The translations under genes were made by a program, and so were the position numbers. Positions 44,553-57,630 of a stretch of 64,000 bases of DNA are shown here, one piece after another. The stretch's first letter is position 1. Each line of letters opens with the position of its first letter. The notes below the pieces were generated by a model. That model did no database searches and had not been told where the DNA came from. It saw only the letters and a program-made list of their open reading frames with translations. Origin of the DNA: Cordia subcordata (Eukaryota > Streptophyta > Magnoliopsida > Boraginales > Cordiaceae); assembly GCA_028554755.1 (NCBI GenBank), contig JAPTOF010000017.1:8432001-8496000 (forward strand). Reading direction: 5' to 3'.

Positions 44553-46028
44553 TATAAATAAGTTTATTAATTTTTAATAACATATATGGAATATGGTCAT
44601 AATTTTTTCTAACAGTTTATAATTGAATTTTATTTTAAATATTAATTAATTAGCTATCAATTACGTCTCAAATTGAGAATAAGTGTTTCACCATTTTTCA
44701 GAAAACAAAAAATGAAAAAGAACACAATTAATGCATTATCCATTAGTTGAGTGGGCAATTAGATATACAAATTAAGAATAACCAAATTGATAATAACAAC
44801 TCTCAAAAACTTTCAAATGGAATGAATATTTATATGTACATAATAAATAATACATTATAATATATGACGTGTGAGATAGCATCGCATACATCGCACACAT
44901 TCATCAGTCGGGTATAACTTAGAATAATTAGGAAAAAGTCTCTAATATTGTCACACTTTTTCAAAAAAGTACTTATTATTTTAAAATATTCAAATTACTA
45001 CTCAAATAGTCAAGTTTCACAAATATACAAAAATTTATTCCGTTTCTCTTTACAAAGAAAGCATCTAAACTAATGTCGATGTTTCATAAATTTATCCAAA
45101 TTAATACCTATTCTTTTGCTCATTTTTTTATTATGGAGGGACCAATATAAATATTTTAAAGATAGAGATTCGCTAAATTAAACCTTAAGAATATAAAAAT
45201 AATATTGAGTTTTTTCTCTGTCTAATGATGGAGAAATGATATTAAATTTGGTTAATTTAATTGAGTTAGTGAATTATACTTTATTAATAAAATTAATATA
45301 CATTTTTTTCTTCTTTTGTAATTGTTTTATATAACGACAATAATTTCTAAGAAATTTTTTCTAATCGAAATTTGAATAACACATTTTTGAATTTCAAAAA
45401 GTCCCAACCAAAATGGAATGCCAGGGCACATTTAACTTCAGAGTTTTGATGAAGATGGTGTTTGGGAGTATTTACAAGTTGGTCAAACTTACTTATAATC
45501 AGAAAAATAAAATCTATCTATTTGCAAATTATGCTTATAAGCAAATAAAATTACATTATAAGTAACCTAAAAAAAAAAAGCATCCCCAACTTTTCTTTAT
45601 GCCACTTATAAGCGGTAAGAATTAATCAAATAGAGTTATATTTATATTTTTAAAAACACACAAAAAAATTTACTCCTTAAATAATGAGAGGCCTGTTTTA
45701 GTTATTTCATCCAAATACAGTTGTTATTTGCTTATAAACATAAAAAATTATTATAAACAACTTAAAAACACCCTCAAAATCCGGTGCATTAGTGTTTGTG
45801 CTTTCTATATAACACTTGCTTATTTAACAAAAAAGAAAAATCTTGGGATCAATGGTAACTAAGTGATCAAGGCTATTTATCCCAAGAGCGTACTCTGGGT
45901 TCGAATCTAATAGGTGAGTTTTAAAAAAAAAAAAAAAAAGAAAGAGAGAAAAATCTCGAGAAAATATATAGAAAGTTTTGAATAATTAAGCTCAACTAAA
46001 AAAAAAAAGGTTTAGAATTATTAATACA
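42791..46028. other. Intergenic spacer with old repeats
   Basis: No gene recognised. GT/GC/GA simple repeats at 43020-43060. Two diverged direct repeats of about 95 bp at 43256-43352 and 43694-43788 (shared ACACAAGATTAACAAGTAC-like and ATGTTAGTCAAG-like parts) look like an old element. A (TA)n tract at 44520-44548. About 45462-45776 resembles a MITE (left GGTGTTTGGGAGTATTTAC, right TTAAAAACACCC) with several TTATAAGC motifs inside. Confidence 0.45.
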
Positions 46029-47270
46029 TTGGAGACGAAAAAAAGAAAAAAGAAAAATAAAATTGTTAACAATTCAGTAAAGCAAAGTGAAAAGGACTGG
46101 TTTGAACAGTTTTCACCGTACGCTTTCAACGTCGGCGCTTTCTCCGACAGCTCTCCGCCACCGCAACTGGCTCGGAATGGCACTATGGTAAATATTTCCA
46201 TTTCTTTTCTTCTAGAACTTACCTATACGTATAATTAAATATATAAAAACAAAAATGTACGTATATAGTGATGTATACATATATATGTGCGTGAGAGTGT
46301 GTTGAAGTCCATTACGTATTTGCGACTTTTTGCGTTCTCGTGCAAATTTGAAGTTATACATATGGAGAGTGAAGATGCAATTTTTCGTGAATATTTGTGA
46401 TTAATTATTCGGCGATTTGTTGTTTGATATTTAATCAGAAAATTTGCAGCTTCTGCTAAGCTAGATGCTTATTTATGTTTAATTAATTTAATCTCTGATT
46501 ATTTGTTGTTTATTTTTTTGAAGGAAAGTGTAATTCCTTTTTTTCTTTTTTTAATTTTTTGAAGTCTTTTCTGCTCAAGTATTAGCTTATATTTGGAGTC
46601 AATTTGCATGTTGACTTGGCCATTAATGCTGCTCGTGTTAATTCTCCGGTTGGGGCGTATCTAGAGCTGAGGCTCAAGGTACTCGAATGGCCGCACGTGG
46701 CTGGGCTGGACTAAGTGTTAACTCTTGTTTTAATAGGCCCGTGCCTAGCGACTCTTAGGCCTAGGCTTGATGTAAGTTTTTAAAAAATAATTAGGGTGAC
46801 AAGTATCAAGTCATTATTTTGTGATGCTATTTGTTGGCATGATGAAGTTATGAGCTTTGATCGAGAATGAGCGTTTCAGATTCATAATTTAACTGCTAAA
46901 ATGGTGAGATAAGTATGCGGTAATTACTCTATTGATGATAAGGAGTGTAATGGCCGAAAGAGGTGATTGTAGATATAGCTCTGTGATTTTGTGAATTGAG
47001 TTGGTCTTGCTTGGTAAGTGGTAAGCTCAAGCAATTTTTGTGTTTCCATGTGTTTCAGAGGCAAGACTTTGATTAGTCACAATGGTGTTTCCATTTAATG
47101 CAGCAAACATGAAGCACTCATGATGTGTGATGCACGTGACAACTTGTGAGGGTGATGCTGGTGGATGCTTCAGTATATGTCATTTAGACAATCTGAGAGG
47201 GCGTTGCTGGTATTGAGGAGTTATTAGTTTGTGGCAATCAAGAGAGAAGTGATAAAACGATTGTGGGGAA
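46029..47270 (+). other. Leader exon(s) and leader intron of the PHD/Myb gene (putative)
   Basis: A GC-richer block at about 46080-46185 (TTCACCGTACGCTTTCAACG, CAGCTCTCCGCCACCGCAAC) ends GGCACTATG|GTAAAT, a good donor. Acceptors are possible at CATGTGTTTCAG (47047-47058) and TTTAATGCAG (47094-47103). In-frame stops sit just upstream of the ATG at 47271, so this part is probably untranslated. A TATA box is not evident. Confidence 0.45.
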
Positions 47271-49925
47271 ATGGGTTGTTCAGAAAAAGATTTGTGTATA
47301 AAATGTGACAAAGGCGGTAAGCTGTTGCTTTGTAGTGATAGCGGATGTCCTCTTGCAGTTCATGAGAAGTGCATGGGCTGTCCTGCTAGATTTGATGACA
47401 TGGGCAACTTTTATTGCCCTTACTGTCTGTACAGGCAAGCTATTGCACGATCACGCCAAGCGAGGGAAAATGCTGTGTCCAAAAAGAAAGATTTGTCGAC
47501 CTTTATTGATGAAGAAACGATGGACTGTGATTGGCAGAAACAAAAATCTGGCATGGGTAAGGCAAAAGAACAGATGCAACTAAGGGTTACAGAAAATGTT
47601 GGAGATTCGACTTTTTATGACATTAAGGACAGACTGGAAAATAGTGTTTCTAATAATCCTATCCAGCTTGAGGAGGATAAAGAAGAAGAATGTGCTTCTG
47701 AACCTAGAAGTGTTTCACCATGTAGAGCAGCAGGCTTATCTTCAGATAAGCAAAATGATTTTACAGCAATGGGCGAGAGAAACAGTACTGAACCCAAAAA
47801 TTCTTCCTGTCAGTTCTTTGGACATGAAACAGAGTTGGCATCTATTATTGCCAGTGGTAGCGATGATGTAAACAGTGATGAAGAAACAGCAAAACACTTT
47901 GAAGTTGTGAAGTTAAGCAGAAGAGTTAAAAAGCAGCTGTGGGAACAAGTTGATGATCAGAAATTCCAGAGAGGTATTGAATATCATGGAGAGAATGGTC
48001 CCCTTTGTGGTTCCCCTGTAATGGAAGAGAAGACAAGCCAAGGCACTCGGGATGAATTGGAGAGACTTAAAGAAGATGGAAGCAGGAGCACGGAAGAACA
48101 ACATACACCAGTGCAAGAACAGGAAACAGTTGCATTATTGGATGAAGTCAATTCCATGTCAGAAATCCATTTAGAAGCTAAACGAGGGAATAGTACTAGT
48201 AACAAAACATACATGGACTTGCAGTCTGTGTCAAGGCAAAGTAACCGTATCAAACAAAACAGTGAACGTAAAGTGAAGTCTTCAAATGTTGATTTCTCAA
48301 GATCATCACCAAGAGTGAGAAAAACTCCAAGTCAAACCAAGAAAACTAATGCGTCAAGCAAATTGAGGATAGTTGAGGAGTCTTTCTCCAAATCGTGAGT
48401 AACTATTACACAGGAAGCTTTGACTTTCTTAAGCAATGATTTCTTTCTCTTGATGCATGTAACTGGTGTCTCTTTTGGTCCTTTTGCAGCTACAGAAACA
48501 CGTTTCCTCGTGCGAGGCGTAAGAAATTACCATGGACGGAAAACGAGGAAGAGATGCTCAGGGTACAATCTTTTGGTTGAGGTTTTTTTTAAATAAATGA
48601 GCTTTTTATCACTTTATCCAATAAGATTTATATAACTAAATGGTTTGGGGAACAGTTAGGAGGTTCCCGTGGATTCAAATCCTGAGTCTGCTGAATCTAG
48701 TTGAAGGAAGATAACTGTTTGGGGAAAAAGAAAAAAGAAAAGAAAAGGAAAAACAGAAAGAAAATGTCTTAGAGAAGTAACTATAGAAACCCAGTCCTGC
48801 CCGACCTCTTCCTCTTTCGTTTTGTATGCATGGCTGTATTTGAAAAGCCACTTGCAACTTACTTTGCCATTATCTTTGCTGGAAACACATTGCAAATAAT
48901 TGAACATGCCTATCCCTCTTCACCATAGTCTTAGGGTGACTGTTTTTTATACCAAAAAGCAAGCATGACTAAAAGGAAAGCTTTAGGCAATAACTGCAAC
49001 TTTCATTACTGTCATTGTACACCTATCTTCTCACATTTTAAGACGATATCAAAAAGGACTATACATCGTTGATCTTACATTGAAGATAACAACTCATGAG
49101 AAACATGTGCATGAACTGGGTCCTGTTGTTGGGATAATAATGGAATGTCAAATTACCCCCATGATAATTAAGAGGAAGAACATACACATGGAGGGTTGGG
49201 ATGAGTCTCAACAAGCCTAAGTCTAGTTGCATACAAAGCTGTATTTGTGCTTGGCTGTATTTGCATGATTCTCTTCAATACTCTTGAGCTCCTCCTCATT
49301 TGAATAGTCCAAAGAAAGCATTGTAGTAATATCTTATGCCTTTATGATTGCTTTCCTGGTACTGGAAGTCTGGAACCTCTCTTTTGTATATTTTTCGCTG
49401 ACTAGAACATAACTGTCTTCCCACCTATGGTGTTGCCTTAGATCTTTCTTTGTAAAAACCAGTTATCTATCGGCATGTGAAATGATTAGTTCTGTAATTA
49501 ATCTTTATATTATGAACTCTTTTGATTGCGTCCCTCTTCCTTTGCACAAAGAGCTGCTCCTATATGCTAACTTGATTATTGATTATGCATCATTATGAAT
49601 GCCTCTCTCTTGGTTTAGAAGGAACGAGTAAACAGTCCTCTTGATATTTGGGATGTTCGGTGAAGTACTGGATATTCGAGCACTGACTTACCTTGATTCT
49701 GGTCAAGTCCTTTATTTTGAAGAGTTCTTTCACTGGTAGGCTCCTAACTTTTTGTCCGGTGTGCTTTGCATACAGGAAGGGGTACAGAAATTTGCATTCA
49801 CAACAAACAAAAATATACCCTGGAGGAAAGTTTTGGAATTTGGTCACCATGTTTTTGAGAGTTCGCGTACCCCAGAAGATCTGAAGGATAAATGGAGGAA
49901 CATGTTTGCTAAAGAAGATTACTGA
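47271..49925 (+). CDS. PHD finger and C-terminal telobox-type Myb protein (3 exons)
   Basis: Exons 47271-48394, 48490-48562 and 49776-49925 join to 448 residues with consistent phases. Residues 9-52 form a C4HC3 PHD-type zinc finger (Cys 9, 12, 21, 26, His 31, Cys 34, 49, 52). A long polar, acidic, Ser-rich middle follows (about 60-370) with Lys/Arg patches near its end. Residues 386-448 are a single Myb/SANT repeat with spaced Trp 390, 415 and 439, whose third helix LKDKWRNMF matches the telobox motif of plant TRF-like (TRFL) proteins. Nuclear role in reading chromatin or binding telomere-like or promoter DNA is inferred. I start at 47271 because TAA/TGA precede it in frame. A PHD plus telobox-Myb layout fits TRFL-group proteins, but the exact orthologue is unknown. 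Confidence 0.85.
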
Positions 49926-50124
49926 AGTAATAATTTTAGTTGTTCACAAAGGCGGACTCCAAATACAGGAAGTGATTCAACAATATGTAAGGTTGTATAT
50001 ATCCCTGGTACCAGTTGTCTTTAGATGGCCTTTTCAGCTAGCTAGGTGTTGTTATAGCAGTTAACAGAAGCTTTAATTTTTCATCGTTGGGCTAAATAAA
50101 TGCATTGTAGCTAGTATTAATAAC
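49926..50124 (+). other. 3' untranslated region of the PHD/Myb gene
   Basis: Follows the TGA at 49923-49925. GCTAAATAAATGCATTG at about 50090-50106 contains AATAAA (50095-50100), a possible polyadenylation signal. Confidence 0.5.
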
Positions 50125-50400
50125 ATGTCAAATACACTGGACCTCCTTATGGTTTATCTAAAACACATTGGACCTCTCTTGTTTCAAACCCCCTTTATAA
50201 TTCCTCTTTATTTTCTAAAGTAAATCACCTTGTCCCCTTGGAAAAAGGGGAAGTATGTTATGCTTAGAAAGTAGAGAAGAATTACGAAGGAGTTTTAGAA
50301 AGTAGAGGTGGATTACGAGAAAGTTTTGATAACACAAAAAGATGTAGAGATATGACGCACTTTGGACAAATCACAACGAGATCTAATATATTATACCCGA
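50125..50400. repeat. Dispersed repeat, copy 3
   Basis: GTCAAATACACTGGACCTCC, TATCTAAAACACATTGGACC, AAGTATGTTATGCTTAGAAA and AGTTTTGATAACACAAAAAG match, in order, the copies downstream of cluster genes F and G. A short inner part (AGTTTTAGAAAGTAGAG) is locally duplicated. Confidence 0.6.
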
Positions 50401-50764
50401 TTAAGAACTAACAGAAAAGCATTAATGCTTTATCCGATGTTTGGACAAAAGCAGCAGGAAAGATACACCTCATGGGAATCTTGACTGGCATTGAAATTTT
50501 TGCATTGTGATTGATGATTCTTGTATCCCCTGTTTCCTCTGTTCGGTTCCACTTCGTAGTGCTCTTTCATACCTGCCTAATCTAATTGCAACCTTTGTCC
50601 AAAAAAAAGGAAGTTATTATAATGGCTACCAACTTTGCTTTATATGGTGGCAAGTTTGTTTTGTTTCGTTTTATTGTTCAATACTCTGCATACAGATGAA
50701 CATGGAAAGCTGGATGGACAGTTGGAATCGAAATTCACCTTAAATAGTGGACTTGTGCTTCCAA

Positions 50765-50983
50765 GGGCTCGTTTGGATTGATTTTTTTTAAAAGCGTTTT
50801 TTTTAATAGCTTTTGAAAAATAACTTCTTTAGAGAAGCTGAAAATTTTGACTTCTAAAAAAAGCCGTATTTGAACTTTTTTTAAAGTTTCAGCTTTTTTT
50901 AAAGTTAAATCAAATAATTATTACAAATTTAATGTAATTTTTTCAAGAAAAAAAGTGTTTTTAAAACCAATCCAAACAAACCT
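50765..50983. mobile_element. Tourist-like MITE (copy 7)
   Basis: 219 bp, left end GGGCTCGTTTGGATTGA, right end AACCAATCCAAACAAACCT, flanked by CAA on both sides (50762-50764, 50984-50986). Full-size. Confidence 0.85.
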
Positions 50984-51161
50984 CAAGTCCTGAGCTAAAA
51001 GAAATAGTGAACTAGAATTTTGCACTAATCATTGGTGCCTCAGGGCAAATCATTCGTCAACAATCAAACCGCAGTCATAATTTGATCACACAAACGCCAG
51101 CTTACGCTAAATGAAACTTGAATACTCTTCCTCACCATCGTTTACACGTGCATGCTACTTA

Positions 51162-51349
51162 CAGCCTGTTTGGCTAAAGCTTTTTTGGGGCTTATAAGCT
51201 GCAATCAGTTAAAAACAAAAGTACTTTTTTCAGGTACTCATAAGCTACAAAATAACCAGTTGAGAAGCAACAAACAGTGAAAAACAAGTTTGCGGGTGCA
51301 TTTTTCTAGATGCTTATAAGCTCAGAAATAAGCAAAGCCAAACACCCTG
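51162..51349. mobile_element. Second MITE family, 188 bp
   Basis: Ends CAGCCTGTTTGGCT and AGCCAAACACCCTG are inverted copies; TTA flanks both sides (51159-51161, 51350-51352). The interior has GGGCTTATAAGCTG and GATGCTTATAAGCTC. The 1380-1730 region holds a decayed relative. PIF/Harbinger-type by its 3-bp target site (inference). Confidence 0.85.
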
Positions 51350-51622
51350 TTAGTGGGGTTTGAATCGTATTCAGCAAAGCGTCAGGTAAGCAGAAAAATA
51401 TTACTCAAAGCCAATATGCATATAAACTATTTTGATGCTACTTTTGGACCAAAACTTTTCAACTCCACTAAAAACTAAATTTGCATCTGATAATTGGGCA
51501 TAGTTAACCAAGTCTCACACGAATGTCGCAAAAACACAGAACTTGTCAAGAGTTTACATCAAAACAGCAAAACAAATCTTCAGCAGATAAACTTCTTCAA
51601 ACAACAAAACTGCCCAAACCCC

Positions 51623-53150
<1,528 letters not shown>

Positions 53151-53235
53151 CGGATTGACGTATTGAAATTACATGTTTGCCCTTGTTGTTCTTTTATGTT
53201 GGTCAATGTTGCGTTATTACTGAACTGTGTTTCAT

Positions 53236-53404
53236 AGGGCGCCTTTGGATTGCTCCATTTTTTTTAGGCCCATTTAAATTGGATTTTTTTTTTAATTGAG
53301 AGGCAAAGTCAAATTAAATATTAACTAATTTTTGGAAGGTTACTCCTCGTATGTGTCCTCTCCAAAAATGGATTTGAGCTGCTCCGGAGGATTTATCAAC
53401 CTGT
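53236..53404. repeat. Fragmentary transposon ends
   Basis: Two left-end-like motifs of the MITE family, GGGCGCCTTTGGATTGC (53238) and GGCCCATTTAAATTGG (53268), lie close together without a right end. They are followed by a sequence related to the minus strand of the solo-LTR block at 12542-12841 (GAGAGGCAAAGTCAA, GTCCTCTCCAAAAATG, GAGCTGCTCC). Confidence 0.4.
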
Positions 53405-53800
53405 GCATACCAAGTGGTAGTTTAGACCATAGTTTGCAATATAGTTGACACTTCTATTAGTTTCTTTGTACACATGAGTTTACTTGAATCTTCTATGATT
53501 GGCTAATTTTCTTTTGCACACCTCTATCAAAGGTAGCATGGTTCCATTGTAATTAGCCATTCCCGTAATTTGAGAATCAGTTTCTATCTCCATTTTATAG
53601 AACCCTAACTGTTAATTAGAATGCCTTCGAGTAAAGCTCTAATTTTTGCCATATTGTTGGAGGCGATGCCAAGATTCACAACAAAGCCAGTGACCATATT
53701 CCTTGCTTGACATGGAACAATTCTCTCGCTACAGCTATGCCCCGGTTTGATTTCAAACACCCATCAATGTTCAACTTCAATTGTGCTTGTGGAAGCTTCC
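53405..53800 (-). pseudogene. RNase H-like (RVT_3) fragment of a LINE-type element
   Basis: Minus-strand frames read KLNIDGCLKSNRGIAVAREL near 53790, then in another frame GFVVNLGIASNNMAKIRALL, MEIETDSQI, and finally HVYKETNRSVNYIANYG near 53420-53470. Order and motifs follow the plant RVT_3 RNase H domain (LNxDG, ETDS, HxYREANxxADyLA) but with frameshifts and lost catalytic Asp/Glu. Relic only. Confidence 0.7.
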
Positions 53801-55180
53801 ACCTTATGTATTGCCATTCTCCTTATTTGCCAACTACGAGTCTCAGCTTCTTTATTTTCTCTGTAAAATCTTCTAATGATTTTCAAAAAAATATTTAAAT
53901 TTTAGTTTGTAAAAAAAAGTTTTATTTGTGCTTTATTTTAAAGATTATAGATTCTTTGAAAGTCAAAACATATTCTTGTTCAAAATTAATGTGTGTTTTT
54001 TTTTAAAAAAAAAAAAGAAAGAAAGAAAGTTTGGCGAAGAAAATCTAATTTGAAGAATAAATCAGAACAGAATGAAAATTTTAACTTAATTTTTTTCTAC
54101 TTTTACTTACAAATTCAGATTTATTTATTTTCATATTAGCTTGAAAATTAATACTCAAGTTTTCACATAGGTTTCTTCGCTTTTCTGTCAATTTCGTAGG
54201 TTTCAAAACTAGATTCTATGGAAAAAAAAAAAGAAGAAAAAGAAAAGAGGTAATTAAAGCATTGCTACAAAAATGTTATCCTGCCAAAACGAGAAACAAC
54301 AAAGTGTTTTAATGTATATGTATTGTATTTATATGTATATTCTTTTTTAGCTAAACTAGTTCAATTACAATTTCCGATTCTCATGAGCAAGGTGGGAATT
54401 AATGATAATTACACAATATAATCAATCTCCAACAATTTTTCGTATTTCTTAAAATTCTTTTTATATTTGGCCTACTTCACTATATAATTGAATTTTTACT
54501 TTTTTTGAGTTGTTGATTAAAATTAAAATATTAAATATTTTGGACAATAATATTTATTTCCAAAAATGTTAGTGGTAGCAAATAATACTTTTAATGAATA
54601 ATATTTATTTTTGAACATTTTCAGTAGATAATATTTATTTTTTAATATTCTCAAAAATTAATATGAATTTGAAAATGTCTTGCCTAATTAATATTTATTT
54701 TCACAATTAAATTATTTAGTTGTGTAATTACCAACTACATTAACCAAATATGTCTCGTGTTTATACTATGGTAATCAAACATGTTTTATGATTCAAATTA
54801 TTATATAATTATTGTAAAATGTAATTACTTTGATTTATTTATGAAGAAGGAAAAGAACTATCTATGTAGCGATGACTACATAGATCTTTTAACGTCAGCA
54901 AGTGACCAATAAATGAAGAAATTAGAAAACAAAAGGCAACACTAAATCGTGTCGAATTTTAGAAATGAAGTGGCTTGTAATTAAATGTTTAGAGTGCAGA
55001 TAGGAGACTTGTTCATATCTCCTGTTATAGGTTGTTCAAACAAAATTATTTATCTCAAAGTTTGTTATTTTTTGTATGAATTTTAAAAGACTACGTAAAA
55101 AAGATCGGGATAATCGAAAAAATACAAGAGAGATAGAAGACTTGGGCGCAAAAATATCAATTGAGTTCATTATATAAATG
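53801..55180. other. AT-rich intergenic spacer
   Basis: No gene recognised. 53870-54030 is T/A-run-rich and resembles the interior of the Tourist-like MITEs, perhaps part of a copy interrupted by 53290-53870. 54540-54720 repeats AATATTTATTTT several times. Confidence 0.45.
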
Positions 55181-55209
55181 TTTTTTTTCACAACGCAATA
55201 GCATGTGTT

Positions 55210-55270
55210 CCGCTGTAGCCCACAAGTAAATTGGATTGTCTATCAAACGGGGTTCGACTCCCGGCAGCGG
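55210..55270 (+). repeat. tRNA-like 61-nt sequence, copy 1 (SINE head)
   Basis: CCGCTG at the start can pair with CAGCGG at the end, as in an acceptor stem. Box A-like TAGCCCACAAG and box B GGTTCGACTCC are present in tRNA spacing. At 61 nt it is too short for a normal tRNA and lacks a proper anticodon arm. The same-length relative is at 62547-62607. Most likely the head of a tRNA-derived SINE or a tRNA relic. Confidence 0.55.
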
Positions 55271-55506
55271 AAAAAAAGTGTTTACGCAACGCAGCCAGTA
55301 AAAAAAAATTTTTAAAGGTAAAAAGCAAATTAATATTCGATTTAACAACAAGAAGAAGAGTACGAAGAAAAGAAAAACTACGACTCCTGGCAGCGGAAAA
55401 AAAGTTTTTACGCAACGCAGCCAGAAAAAAAAATTTTTTAAAGGTAAAAAACAAATTAATATTCGATTTAACAACAAGAAGAAGAGTACGAAGAAAAGAA
55501 AAACTA
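55255..55506. repeat. 126-bp tandem duplication
   Basis: Unit 55255-55380 is repeated at 55381-55506 with a few changes; it starts at the box B part of the tRNA-like sequence (CGACTCCCGGCAGCGG) and contains ACGCAACGCAGCCAG and ATTCGATTTAACAACAAG. The repeated Lys/Arg-rich and Phe/Leu-rich frames seen on both strands come from this duplication and are unlikely to be genes. Confidence 0.9.
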
Positions 55507-57360
55507 ATATATATAACAAATACAGGTCTAAACAAGGTGTACAAGTCCTAACAAAAAAAAATTCTATAATAATTGAACGAGTGATCCTACAATTAGAGAT
55601 ATGCTTAGTTGCATAATCAGTATTGGAAGATAGGAGATGGTTACGAACAAAGTAAAGTAGCCTCTGGAACGAAATTCAGGAAAGCGCGAAGTGCAAAATA
55701 GACTTGTACAAACCAGCCGACATACTGAATTATTGATAACGCTAGCAGCTTCAAAATGGACAATGTTAGATTAATGGCAGAAAAGCAGCTATTTTAGAAA
55801 AAAATGGAAGAAAAGTAACATACCAAAAAAAAGAAAATAATACAAAAAAATTAATTGTATTCACTAAATTAGCTTGCCCACTTTATCGGCCTACTATTTA
55901 CACAAGGAACCGATGATAACCTATGTTTTTTTTTTAAATAAAAATAAAAAATACATATTCTAATAGACCTTTTCCCATTTTTTTAAACATTAAATCATAG
56001 CTAATCATCTTAATAAACTTTTTACAATCTTTTCAGAATTTAAAAGTACAACTCTTCGCGTCTGATATTTATTACATTAGATACTTATTATTGGAGCGTT
56101 ATTGATTTATTTTTCCAACTACGAATGACATTAATTTGTGTCAAGTATGCCCTTTCTATTGGGAAGGCAGATCCATCTATGTACACTTTAAATTTTAATT
56201 CGATTTATGCTATTGTTAATCTGCATGTTCAAATTATAGCATAATAGCAAGAGGCACATTACATTACGACGTTTAACTAAAACATATTAATATTAAATAA
56301 AATAGTGGCTAATCAATAATAAAGTGGTTAGAGTATGAGTTAGGGGCGAAATCAGGCACTTTTTATTGGGGATCGAGATCTATTTAGGCATTTAGATCAG
56401 AATCATTATTGAGATAATGTTAAGTTAAAAATGAAAAAAAAAAAAAAGATCTTCTCTTTTAACGAGAGGGGTTATATTATATATAATAATCATCATAATG
56501 ATAAAGGTTGGTGATCTTAAATTTCATAAATATAAATAAGTGAAGAAAATGCTATTTTAGTAGAATAATACAAATTATGTAAAAAAAAGTTTACTCATTC
56601 AATCGATAAAATTAAATTCTTCTCTTCACCAAAATAAATACAAAAAAAACATATGAAGAAACTCCCTAAATGAATGACTCTCTGTGAAAAAGTTAAATAA
56701 ATTCTATGAACTTCTAAAATTTATGTACAAGAAAAAACTCTAAGCACCTAACCATCAAAACAAATAAATAAAGGATTATTGAAATTTATTCACTAAAATT
56801 GCTTATTTATTATGAAAACTTAGTCATTAAAATATTATATACATAGAGAAAATATATACTAAAAGATTATTACGAAAATAATTTCAAATAAAAGAAAAGA
56901 AAAAAATTAAGGGAAGCTATATGAAGAATTAAAAAAAAATTATACACATTAATATATAATTTTTTGACGCTGTGGGAGTGGGGGGTGTGGGGGGTTTGGG
57001 GCTCCTAGTTCTGCTTGTTGTATGGGTGAAAGACCGTGTTCACATGCATATACTTTACTCTATATGGAAAAGAAAATCTGTATAGAACGAAAATTTCTCC
57101 TTAATCTTTTTTATCTTGACACGAAAATTTCAAGTATATTCATTTTTATATTATCTTTAAAGTAAGTAATCCTTAAGTTTTATGTTTTATAGATTTCTTT
57201 AGATTGTTTAAAAAAATTTCAAAAGCAATTAAACTTTTGGTTCAAAAATATTATCATGTCAAAATGAAAAATAAAGTATTTTCTGCATATCCATTGACCA
57301 TTGTAGTTTATCTGTATATATATACATATATACATATATATACATAGATATACAGATATA
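55507..57360. other. AT-rich intergenic spacer with a G-rich tract
   Basis: No gene recognised. A strong G-quadruplex motif at 56974-57001 is described separately. TA/CATA simple repeats at 57315-57365 precede the second copia element. Confidence 0.5.
56974..57001 (+). other. G-quadruplex-forming motif
   Basis: Four G runs of 3, 6, 6 and 4 are separated by loops of 3 bases (AGT, TGT, TTT), a textbook quadruplex pattern, in otherwise very AT-rich DNA. Confidence 0.85.
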
Positions 57361-57365
57361 TATAC

Positions 57366-57531
57366 TAATAGCGATTACTGTTGGTTAAGATTTAGATTTA
57401 TTTTTGTAACTATTGTATCTTTATCCTTATCTTAGATAGGCCTAGACACTTGTGTAAAATATGTATAAATATTGTATTCTTTTCATATGTGAAATATAAA
57501 AAAAATATATGCTTTTGCTCAAGATGTTCAT
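57366..57531 (+). repeat. 5' LTR of copia element 2
   Basis: 166 bp starting TAATAGCG (the 3' copy has TGATAACG, so the canonical TG start is mutated) and ending ATGTTCA. GTATAAATATTG near 57462-57473 provides a TATA box. Confidence 0.9.
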
Positions 57532-57630
57532 GGTATCTAGAGCCTCACTACATATGTCCTATACTCATCACCACTAATTATCTTACGCTACATTTTCTCT
57601 TTTCTGCAGTTTTTTTTCTCCCCTGTCATC

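Noticed and set aside
50507..50743. 78-codon plus-strand frame rich in Cys and hydrophobic residues
   Set aside because: No homologue recognised, no splice or promoter context, lies between repeats.
53268..54030. A Tourist-like MITE split by the RNase H fragment
   Set aside because: Left end at 53268 and T/A-rich interior at 53870-54030 are suggestive, but I cannot find a right terminus or target duplication.
55210..55270. Functional tRNA gene
   Set aside because: 61 nt, no proper anticodon stem, T-arm mispaired in this copy.
55157..55551. Repetitive Phe/Leu-rich and Lys-rich frames on both strands
   Set aside because: They are direct consequences of the 126-bp tandem duplication.
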